Shown piece after piece: positions 54,826 through 64,000 of a DNA stretch of 64,000 nucleotides. Within the stretch, counting starts at the first letter, position 1. Each line of letters opens with the position of its first letter. The position numbers and the translations under genes are program-made. Below the pieces are notes generated by a model that was not told the origin of the DNA, did no database searches, and saw nothing but the letters and a program-made list of their open reading frames with translations. Origin of the DNA: Ephemerocybe angulata (Eukaryota; Basidiomycota; Agaricomycetes; Agaricales; Psathyrellaceae); assembly GCA_013368325.1 (NCBI GenBank), contig JAACJK010000219.1, positions 186,001 through 250,000 of the forward strand, read 5' to 3'.

Positions 54826-57416
54826 ATGCCTTCTCGACCGCGCCCGAAGTTCAAAGGCGACAGAAAGCGCCTCGTGCTCTCTTTCGACATTGGGACTACA
54901 TTCAGTGGTATCTCTTACAGGTGCGTTGAGCATCATTTACCCCCACATGCGTGATGATGCTCACCATCATTGATTAAGCATCCTCACTCCTGGGAGGGTC
55001 CCAGAGATTCGACCAGTCACCCGGTGTGTATATAGAGATAATCTCTCTTGGAGCATGACTCAATGTATTCCTGTAGGTACCCGCACCAAGAAGCGGTCGG
55101 AGGCGATGCCAAGGTACCAACCGTGATTTACTACGATCCAGCAAACGGAAAGCCACTCGCAATTGGCGCGGAGACCTTGAAGTCCAATGTCATCATGGCC
55201 GCTGGGCGAAAAGGCTGGCACAAGGCAGAGTGGTACTGTCCTAGCTTCCTTATGATCCATGACCTTGACCTGATGTTATTAATTACAACCCCCAGGTTTA
55301 AGCTCCACCTACGATCGCTAGACATGGTCCAACCCGGTGAAACGGTCCCTCCACTCCCACCCGGGAAACCAGTTGGCGCCATTCTAGCCGATTTTATGAA
55401 GTATCTTTACCAGTGCGCAGAGGAGTACATTGAAGAAAGCCACCGATGCGTCAATTTGAGGGCATTGAGAAGCACGACTGTCTTCATCCTGACGCATCCT
55501 AACGGCTGGGGAGGTGCTCAACAAACTACCATGCGGAAGTCTGCGATAGACGCTGGCCTCGTCCCGGACGCAAATGCCGCGCGCGACCGCATCTTGTTTG
55601 CGACGGAAGGCGAATGTAGTCTTCATTTCTGTCTCCAGAATGGACTTGAGATAGGCCCTAGGGTATGCACACCTTCGCTTCTAGAACTGCTCGTTGAGGT
55701 AAACACAAGTCTTTCAGGATAAAAGTGGGCTCTTGATCGTGGATGCGGGCGGTGGAACTGTGGATGTGACTGGTTATCGAAAGGATCGAGGTTACTTCGA
55801 AGAAATTACTGTCCCAGAATGTGAGTGGCACATATTTCTATTGTTCTGATAGTAACGCCGTTATACACAGGCCATTTTCAAGGCTCAGTTTATGTGACCA
55901 TGCGTGCCCGGGCGGACTTCGAGAGTCAGTTCCTTTCTCTTAATCCGTTATTCCGCTTAACTTATGTTTCCCTCACAGAAAAGCTGGGCCTCCACCCTCG
56001 TTACGCTTCTGGAATCCCACTACTCGTACAAGAGTTTGATAAAGGGGCGAAACACTCCTTCAAAGATGAGGACGAAACCGTGTATATTCGGCTTGGTGGT
56101 CCATATGAAACTGAGCCCGCTCTGGGAATTGAGACAGGGCAACTTGCCGTAACGGGGTGAGCGTGCTATTAGAAGCTGTCCCGCAAGGGACTGTACAGCT
56201 GATCGCCGTCCCCCTAGCGCCACCATCGCGAAGTTCTTCAAGCCTTCTGTGGACTGCATCGTTGCGGCAATCGAGAACCAGAAAGAGCAATCCATTGACA
56301 CCTTTCCCAATTGGGTGAGCTTTCACCAGTTTTGATCAACTATCCCATATGCATGATGCTCAGTTCAATTTCTTCTTTTGGCGCAGTCTGTCTTCTTGGT
56401 TGGCGGATTCTCTGCAAGTTCATGGCTATTCAACCAAGTTAGAGACCAAGTCCCGTTGAATACCAGGGTTACACGCCCAGATGGACATGTGTGAGTTTCT
56501 ACAATTTGAATGCCCAGTCGACGCACAGGAGTAACCTCTGACCCCCGTGCAGTAATAAGGCCGTTGCCAGTGGTGGTGTATCCTTCTATCTCGATAACGT
56601 GGTTCATTCGAGGGTGTCTCGTCATACATATGGCGTCGACGCATTCGTCGATTACAACCCGCGGAAAATGTCCCATTTCCAGCGACGCAAAAAAATCATA
56701 GACGACCCTGTCAGTGGAAAGGACATTCTAACGGGATGTTTTGACCCAATCTTAATGAAGGTTCGATTCTCTATTATAATACTGCCACCCTCCGCGACGT
56801 CTAGCCTAACAGAATCTGTAGAACACAAGAGTGAAGGACACTGAAGAATTTCGACAAACGTACATACGGATCAGCAATAACTCCAATGAACTTCACAACA
56901 TTGAGGCTGAAATTCTTTGTTACCGCGGGAAGGCCAGCAATACGATGTGGATAGATTCTGAACCAGGTGAGTATCCTCAAGTTGGATCAGCGAGTGACAG
57001 AATGATGTAGGCCACTTGCTAGATATGTATCCTGTTCTCTGTAGAGTGAGGGCTGATACGTCGATGGTTCGGCAAAGCAAGAAACGCGACGTAGATGGGA
57101 AGCGATATTATGAAATCGAGTTTTCAGTCGTCCTACTGTTCGGATTGACCGAACTGAAGGCCCAGATTGTTTACACTGATTCTGCAACTGTACGTCCTTC
57201 TTATTCCGGATTTCTCTTCCACCAAGTCTACACTCACATTTCTTTTTATTCTTGGATTCTGTGTGTGTGTATCCTAGAAGAAAGAGCGGAGGTACGTCCT
57301 ACATCGTTTCTTTCGAGCGACGATGTCTGATGCAGATCTCCATCCCAAATTACAGAGGGGAAGCACAGGTTCTGTTCCCAGACCCCGGAAATAGTTCCCT
57401 AATAGTTTCTCGATGA
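54826..57416 (+). CDS. Hsp70-like ATPase, HSPA12 type (copy F)
   Basis: Fourteen exons give 597 aa: 54826-54920, 54979-55023, 55077-55232, 55296-55662, 55718-55820, 55871-55924, 55979-56156, 56218-56314, 56387-56490, 56553-56760, 56822-56966, 57023-57189, 57278-57291, 57356-57416. Starts MPSRPRPKFKGDRKRL, close to copy E. Motifs: LSFDIGTTFSGISYR, THPNGWGGAQQ, ATEGECSLHFC, VDAGGGTVDVTGY, SVFLVGGFSASSW. Shares KLGLHPRYASGIPLLVQEFD with the E block. The usual C-terminal blocks are present (NKAVASGGVSFYLDN, VVLLFGLTELKAQIVY); the micro-exon encodes KKERR. The final exon runs 17 codons further than in C or G (ending SSLIVSR) because the expected stop region has changed. Coil e follows 396 bases downstream. 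Confidence 0.91.
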
Positions 57417-57812
57417 TAGCTGGAATGGCGGACTTGAAGTGCTCGATTTGGGTGACTCGGTCTCTCCGGAGAATGGGGGACAACTGAAAGCGCCGTAGAT
57501 CTAAGATTCTTGTCTCCCGAATAGTTAAAACCTAGAAATCCTGTACGCCGATGAGGAGCCATGCAATTTCTTCCAATCTGTGTACATGACTGAGGGCCCA
57601 ACCGTAATTGACGCGGGCAGCGCCCGAGAAGGAGGGCTATCCCACAGAAGCCTCGGAGTTGGAGGGGAGAGACTGACTCGTTAACGTTGGAACTCCGCAG
57701 TTGAACAGTGACTTCAATCCTTCATCGCCCCGAGCTACTTCCCTCAACAAATTCCTCATTGCCCGCCGTACTCAATACACGCGGCATCAGTCCTCCTAGC
57801 GATTCATTCGCG
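57417..57812. other. Gap between Hsp70-like F and coil e
   Basis: 396 bases, no gene. An open frame from 57708 starts only at GTG and is not used. Confidence 0.4.
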
Positions 57813-59543
57813 ATGCCGACAACTACTAGGGCGGCGTGGCGCATCCAGCAATATATGACAGACGACGAGCCAACGCTTGGGACTGTAGCCACCCCAGCCA
57901 AAAGGCGCCCTAACTGTCGCACTAGTTCGAAGGGCCATGGTGCATTGGCATCCAAGAAAGAAATTGAAAATCAGAAAAGCAGCGACTTTGAAATCGGTCG
58001 TATTGGTCGTATTGGTGCGCATGATTATCTCGGGGAACGTCTGCGTGCTGACCTCGCCTCAGATAATCTGCCGATGGGGCTTCCTCCCAGCGACGACAAC
58101 ATGGACGTGGTTTCCGACGGTGAGCATGTCCGCTATCTCACAAGGTGCGGGCTATCCACTTACTTTCCCCAGATCCACTCGAAGGGTATGGGATGCCAGA
58201 AAATCGAGGTTCGACCATTTCTATGTCTTCCTCGGACATAGTACACGACAACATCTGCCCCGATCATATAATGGAAGATCCAGTACAACTTTCGGAGAAC
58301 GAGGACCTATCGGACCAAGTTGTCATTCGAACCCTTACCAAGCCGCGGAACGAATTGCGACTGAAGGCCAAAGCTCTCCAACGGCCAAGCGACATCGTCC
58401 GTGGTGATGGCAGAGTCCTTCAAGTTGAGCACGAGAAGCTATTGGTGTATTGCCGTCGCCTCGAAGGGGATCTGAAAAGTTCTAGGGACGATAACCGACA
58501 GTCGAAGGCGGTGATAACGACGTTGAGAAGGGAGTGCGAGGCGGCGAAATCGAAGTTGAAAGTCACCAAACTTCGTCTCGCAGAGTGCGAGGAGAACTTG
58601 GATAGCGCGCAGCAATTCTTGAACACTGCTGATGCGGTCGAGATTGCCGAGGTTACGCGCATGGTCGATAGGCTGAATGACGCCATCGAAGGTCTTGCTT
58701 CCACACTGGGGAACGAGATCATCCGGGCAGCCAGGGCCAGGGCCAGGAGCAAGCCGCCGCGTTATGCCACGGAGGCTCGCACAGTAGTCACGCAGATGTG
58801 GGGGAAGAAGATTGTGGATTGCATGACGCTGGGGATGACTATGAGAAATTCGACGATATTTGCAGCCCTGGCACAAAGTGTGCTTTCCAATATTTGTCTA
58901 ACTATTGTCCGGGCTTTCTGTCTTGAAGACGACGCAATGAACGAGAAGGTAGCCAGCCTGTGGGTTGGGATCAATGAGAACTGTGAGTACAATACCTTCG
59001 AGGGAGTCTGTTAGGCTTACTTAACGACGCATGCTCTTAGGTGACCTCGGAGTTGCAAAGAGGTGGCGATCTCTCACCAATGCTCAGCTTCAGCCTCGCG
59101 GTGATACTATTGCAGCAATCACTGCATCAGCCACCCAGAGTCTCTCAGACCTGATGGTTACAGCAGGATGGAGGCAGAGGACTCCGGACAAGCTCCCCCC
59201 ATATGTCAAGGGAAGGCTTGACGATATCTTCGCAGACGCTCTGGAAATCAGGAGGACAGTGATCGACGACGTTCTCTCGGCCGATCTGGAGGTCATTAAG
59301 TGCGAGAATTCCACTCCATTCCTGCATAAAGAGATGCGGGATGCCTTAAAGGTGGAGCAGGGAGACGGTAAGGATGCAAGCTTACTAGATGGGGAGCCTA
59401 TTGTATGCTGCACGGGGATCGGGATGAGGTACACCAGTTGGAAGAAGGGGAAACGTGTTTCAAAAGTTCTGCTGAAGTCCAAAGTTCTCATGCCTTCAGC
59501 ATTGAGGCCGAAGATCAAGATAAAGGCTTCTTGGGTATCATAA
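57813..59543 (+). CDS. Coiled-coil protein with conserved C-terminal helical domain (coil e, partner of Hsp70-like F)
   Basis: Three exons (57813-58119, 58173-58982, 59041-59543) give 539 aa starting MPTTTRAAWRIQQYMTDDEP. N-terminal half polar and probably disordered, joined to the coil through the same SDDPLE-type junction used by d. Coil: KPRNELRLKAKALQ, HEKLLVYCRRLEGDLKSSRD. C-terminal domain: SAQQFLNTADAVEIAEVTR, MVDRLNDAIEGLASTLGNEI, AQSVLSNICLTIVRAF, CDLGVAKRWRSLT, TAGWRQRTPDK, IVCCTGIGMRYTS and VLLKSKVLMPSA. It is clearly the sister of d, mirroring the E/F relationship, so the pair duplicated as a unit. The last intron (58 nt) is not a multiple of three, unlike in b, c and d. Confidence 0.87.
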
Positions 59544-60390
59544 CAGCATTTGGAATCAAAGACACCTTAGACGATCTATGTATTCTCTTGCCGCTGAAAA
59601 GCTCTAGATAAACAGGTTAAACTTTCGCACTAATTAGCGATGATCTTGGTTGCTCTGGCTGCCGTCAGCCTGCCAGTGCTTACGCCGTGAGTGTCGCCCA
59701 TGAACGGGCGCTTAATGAGTGGCTGTGCTTCGGATATCAAATATTCGACTCCGCTGATTCAAGCCGAACTGTTCCCGACCGCCATTTGTTGGCGGTCCCA
59801 AAGGTTCTTTCCGACGTTCATGCACATCGTCGGTGACGAGACCAGCTCTCAGCGTTTCTCAGATCTCATATTGAAGAAGGTGCCGATAGAAACGGTGCCT
59901 ATGTATAGTGAGATTCAACAGAAGGTGTCAGACTGAGAAGTCACCGGAATGCTACCTTTGGAGTTCGAGGTACGTCAATCACGCTTTTCTTCATTTTGCA
60001 TCGCGCTCATATCAAGGGAAGGGGAAGGGGGGCGAAACGGGCGGAATGTTAGATTCTGGGCAACATGGCTCAATGAATACCTCGCCACAGATTCTACTTT
60101 TCGAATGCCAGAGTGAACCTTTGAACGCTGCCGCCTGCGTTGTTCCCAGAGCCCTGAACCAATTCCGATATTTGACGCGTTGTAAAGTATCCTCGGGTAG
60201 AAGCGGTAGTACTAACACGAGGAGGAGACGCCTTCTATCCGAGAACGAACTTCGACCAAAATCCCGCCCACGAGGCTCTAGTCCAGATCTGCTGCCCGGT
60301 AGCCAATGACAGACGTCGCAAAGATCTCTTGAAAAGCCTGGAGTCTTGTCGAGCAGTTCCCCGTCTTTCTCCCATTCATCACCAAGAATC
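59544..60390. promoter_or_regulatory. Gap and promoter region upstream of Hsp70-like G
   Basis: 847 bases, no gene. GGGCGCTTAATG begins at 59706 inside the block shared with 53523. A short polar open frame at 59908-60309 shows no motif and is not called. Confidence 0.5.
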
Positions 60391-62887
60391 ATGGCTTTGC
60401 CAAACCGTAAGGTTTACACCGGCAACTCGCGCAGACTTCTACTTGCTTTCGATATAGGAACCACATTCAGTGGGATATCGTACAGGTCAGTGACTTACTT
60501 TATGCACGAGTGGGTCGTGTACTAACGCGACTTTCGACTTTCAGCATCCTCGACCCTGGCACCGTGCCCGAAATCAGGCCCGTCACCCGGTACGCACCTA
60601 TCATAAGAGTTTTGCGTGAACTACCAACATTCTCTATAGGTACCCTTCTCAGGAACAGGTTGGAGGTGATTCGAAGATCCCGACAGTCATATACTACGAT
60701 GCTATGGGCAAGTCCTGCGCCATCGGCGCCGAAACCCTGAAGGAAGGGATCGAAACGGATGCCGAGGAAAATGGGTGGAACATCGCTCGATGGTATGTCG
60801 GCATGAGTTTCTGTATCTCCTCGACCTCTAGACTAAGCACACGTATAGGTTCAAGCTTCATTTGCGACCCAAGAAGCCCGCTGCCGCTGGGAGACCGAAT
60901 CCGAACGAACCAGAACTGCCTCCTTTGCCGCCCAACAAGACCGTCGAGCAGGTCCTGACCGACTTCATGAGGTATCTCCGCGAATGCGCCAAGATATACA
61001 TCGCCGAGACTCACGGGGATAGACTCTGGGCGTCCCTCGAAGGCGATATCATGTACGTGCTCACTCACCCCAACGGTTGGGAAGGCCAGCAGCAGGCGCA
61101 GATGCGTCGTGCGGCTGTATGTGCGGGCCTGACTCCCAATGGCGAGGAAGCCAATGAACGCATTACCTTCGTCACCGAGGGCGAGGCAAGTCTTCACTTT
61201 TGCATCTCGAATGGCCTCGCTGTGAGCCAAACCGACGTGAGTCTTGTATTTACTTTTGATCTCAATGAGTTCTGACTGAAACGGTGTTATCCAGACTGGT
61301 GTGCTAATCGTCGATGCGGGAGGCGGAACTATCGACATAACCGCGTACCGAAAGTTATCCCAACAAACTTTCGAAGAAATCTCCATCCCAAGCTGTATGT
61401 ATTCCGGTCGCTTTGGCCTTGTAGTTGACTGACCGTGCTCCGGAATTCTTCAGGTCATTTCCAGGGAGGGGCCTATGTTACGATGCGCGCTGAAAAGCAC
61501 TTCAAAAGTGAGTGCGACAAGGATCTCGTCGTGGCGTGGGGCTGACGAATTTGTTAGACCTTCTCGCCGGCAGTCGATTTTTCAATGATGTCGATGTCCT
61601 CACCACCCGCTTCGACAGAAACACAAAGCATGTGTTTCGAAGGGAAGATGAGCCCCATCATATCCAATTCGCCTCCCATCGTGAGCGGGACGCAACCTTG
61701 AACATTCGTGGGGGCCGCCTGACCTTGGCTGGGTATGTTGATTGCTCGAGCGATACCTGTCCTACGACTCATCTACTGCACAGTCGCGATGTGGCTTCCT
61801 TCTTCCAGCCATCTATCGACGCCATCGTCCAAGCTATCAAGGACCAGCGAGCGGCTGCTCACTTTCCGATCAAGGTTTGTCGTTTCGGACGTATCACTCT
61901 GGCCGGCGCTGATGACCGTTATGATACAGACTGTGTTCCTCGTTGGCGGATTCTCGGCGAGTAACTGGCTCTGTGATAAGGTTCGGCGGGCGATCGAACC
62001 CCTTGGGATCGCGGTGTCGCGCCCAGATAGCCATGTGTAAGTCATTATTTATATGCGCCCTGAATCAATATTGAGCATGACGATTCGATTCTAGGAACAA
62101 GGCTGTTTCAAACGGCGCTGTCTCGTTCTATCTGGACAGTGCTGTCAGTTCCAGAGTCTCTCGCTTCACGTATGGCGTGGAATGTCGGAATCCCTATGAT
62201 CCTTGCAACCCTCAGCACCGTGCACGAGCACACTTGGTTGAAGCATGCCCAATCAGAGGAGAGCAAATGCTTTCTCGCTTTTTCAGAACCATACTTCCGA
62301 AGGTAACTTCGTTCTTCGGTGAGGCGATGATTTACTAACTCCTCTTCGATACCACAGAACGAACGAGTGAGCGAAATGAAGGAATTTCGACGCGAGATCT
62401 GGTATAGCCGTGAAACGGCTACTCCTGTCGGTGCGATGAGTTACGAGATCCTTTCTTACAGTGGAACATCAGTGGTTCCCACCTTTACCGATGACGAGCC
62501 TTGTAAGTCGTCGGTGATTTAGTATCTCGTTGGTCGGTCAATGGTCTTACTCTTCGGAAGCCAACTTTCCAACGACTTGCGTCGTTCACGCAGATCTGTC
62601 TGTAGTTCCTCCTGAACTTCGTTATTCCTCCACAGGAAAGGCCTATTATATGACCGCATTCGAAGTCGTCCTATTATTTGGCTTGACGGAGCTTAAGGCC
62701 CAGGTGGTGTACAAGGATCGCTACGTATGTTCTCATATTTGCTCCCTCTTCACCAATAATCCTAATGGGCGTAATTTACCTTTCACACAGGGTACCGAGA
62801 GGAGGTGAGAGGATCTCGTTTGGCTCTTCCGGCGATGACTGACTTCCTTTTAGGAGTGCCGCGAAGGTTGTGTACGAAGGGCCCTGA
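60391..62887 (+). CDS. Hsp70-like ATPase, HSPA12 type (copy G)
   Basis: Fourteen exons give 590 aa: 60391-60485, 60545-60589, 60640-60792, 60849-61236, 61295-61394, 61454-61507, 61558-61732, 61784-61874, 61930-62036, 62095-62302, 62358-62502, 62561-62724, 62791-62804, 62854-62887. Motifs: LAFDIGTTFSGISYR, THPNGWEGQQQ, VTEGEASLHFC, VDAGGGTIDITAY, TVFLVGGFSASNW. The exon around 61558-61732 (FDRNTKHVFRREDEPHHIQF, HRERDATLNIRGGRLTLAG) is the closest match in the window to copy C. Usual C-terminal blocks; micro-exon GTERR; end SAAKVVYEGP. Coil f starts 475 bases downstream. Exon lengths and phases equal those of C almost throughout, supporting both models. Confidence 0.92.
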
Positions 62888-63362
62888 ATGATGAATTGGG
62901 CCCCCGTTTCCCGAATCAGATTTCTTGACGTTTTCGAAGGGCGCTTTCCCCTAGTTTGTAGTTTATCGACGTTCCCCGAATTGAACTTTACGCGTTTTTT
63001 GTCGCTTTAATCCATGAACTATCTACTGAACGATGCTAACGGTTCAAGTTTGGGCCCCAGAGGCCGCTGTCTACAAGGGATAAATCGATAACGGGGTGCG
63101 ACCAAACCGCCGTCGAAGCTGCCAGTGTCAATTTAACCTCTACACCCGCTGCCGACAGAAACTCAACGAGGATCGAATGCTTCTATATTCCTCCGTTGAT
63201 CTGCTTTGGTAGCCCAGGTGCAGGACCGAATTCGACGACGGCCTTTCTTCTCGTCTTCCCTGTTCTTCCCACCCTTACGCTGGAGACTAGCTGTCCACTC
63301 CCTCCCCAGATCTTATTCTTCGTCGTGCTCCTGCCGCCTGCGCATTCAAGTCGTAGTATCCC
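62888..63362. other. Gap between Hsp70-like G and coil f
   Basis: 475 bases, no gene. GGGCGCTTT near 62938 is a one-base variant of the recurring 9-mer. C/T-rich tracts around 63240-63340 lie just before the f start, as is common for fungal promoters. Confidence 0.4.
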
Positions 63363-64000
63363 ATGCACATCGACATGAAAGAAATACGAGATGGATTACC
63401 CCCTGTCTCGACAACAAACAATACCCATTCGCGATCCATCGATGCTAGACCAGCGACCACAGCAGACCCTTCGAAAGAGGACTGCTCTGACGCAGGTTCA
63501 TTCGAGGAAGGCGATACTTTGAAGCTGGGCTCCACCCCTGCCCGTGGACGTGAGGACCACGCGTCTCGACATAGGCGTACCTCTTGTGCGTTCTTCCCTC
63601 TACCTATTTTCCCTCGTTCTCACAATTATTGAATGGTAGCCACCGGATTCCTCTCAAGTGTCCGGGGGAAAGTCGAAGGCGCCTTGACGTTCGGTAGCGT
63701 CGCATGGAAGGATCCTGCTGTAGGAATGGGACAGCCCTTCCGCCAGCGCAACGAGGAGCCTGAGGCTAGTCAACACCAAGAACTGCATCATCTGCGCCAG
63801 AAATTGCAGGAGATGGCGGCGGGGATGGCGTCTCAGCGAGCATACAGCGAGAAGACCATCCAGAATTTGCAAGAGCAAGTGCAATGCATGCATACCACGA
63901 TATCCAGGGCCAATGTGGAGGTCAACGACCTGAAACGGCAGCTGGAGATGACTTGGAGGAATCTCGGGGAGACGAAGAAGCACTTGGACGACAGAGCAGA
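63363..64000 (+). CDS. Coiled-coil protein, 5' part only (coil f, partner of Hsp70-like G; runs off the window)
   Basis: Two exons visible (63363-63585, 63640 to the window end), the second incomplete. It starts MHIDMKEIRDGLPPVSTTNN. A polar N-terminus leads to GFLSSVRGKVEGALTFGSVA, which corresponds to the VFRYVTNALKAGVGAVATAA segment of coil a at the same exon boundary. Then the heptad coil begins (HQELHHLRQKLQEMAAGMA, KTIQNLQEQVQCMHTT, EVNDLKRQLEMTWRNLGETK). The conserved C-terminal domain is expected beyond 64000. Identity rests on position directly after an Hsp70-like gene, exon phase, and the coil. Confidence 0.75.

Overview
This window comes from a mushroom-forming basidiomycete (Agaricomycete). 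The evidence is dense genes with many introns of about 45-90 bases, an F-box protein with the coil-then-F-box layout common in agarics, a fungal PL14 polysaccharide lyase, a Ty3/Gypsy chromovirus, a DUF2828 protein, and lineage-specific coiled-coil proteins. All exon models were built by hand from GT..AG sites, reading-frame continuity and comparison between paralogues in the window. Stated protein lengths come from those models.

Layout. 0.3-2.1 kb: F-box gene (-). 3.2-5.5 kb: a lone Hsp70-like gene, called copy A (-). 7.0-8.2 kb: protein with a weak phosphatase-like domain (+). 9.6-10.9 kb: ankyrin-like protein (-). 11.4-13.0 kb: single-pass membrane protein (-). 13.3-15.6 kb: DUF2828/vWA protein (-). 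16.2-18.3 kb: secreted subtilisin-like protease (-). 19.7-26.7 kb: a PL14 gene (-) split by a 5.8-kb Ty3/Gypsy element with apparently identical LTRs. 45.0-48.1 kb: housekeeping pair, a REX4-like exonuclease and a mitochondrial carrier (both +).

The rest (26.8-43.3 kb and 48.5-64 kb) is mostly one repeated two-gene module: an HSPA12-type Hsp70-like ATPase gene (590-619 aa) followed 295-475 bases downstream, on the same strand, by a coiled-coil gene (520-743 aa) with a conserved helical C-terminal domain. Tandem pairs are B/a (-), C/c (+), E/d (+), F/e (+) and G/f (+, f runs off the window). D (-) and b (-) look like a sixth pair separated by the oppositely oriented C/c pair. That gives seven Hsp70-like genes and six coiled-coil genes, all apparently intact.

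The array grew by segmental duplication. A decayed copy of the last exons of the mitochondrial carrier sits between d and F. A shared block lies between d and F and again between e and G. The 9-mer GGGCGCTTA occurs eight times in the window, always between genes, often upstream of module genes. The conserved ATPase-then-coiled-coil order suggests a co-inherited and perhaps co-acting chaperone/coil partnership. Its function is unknown to me.
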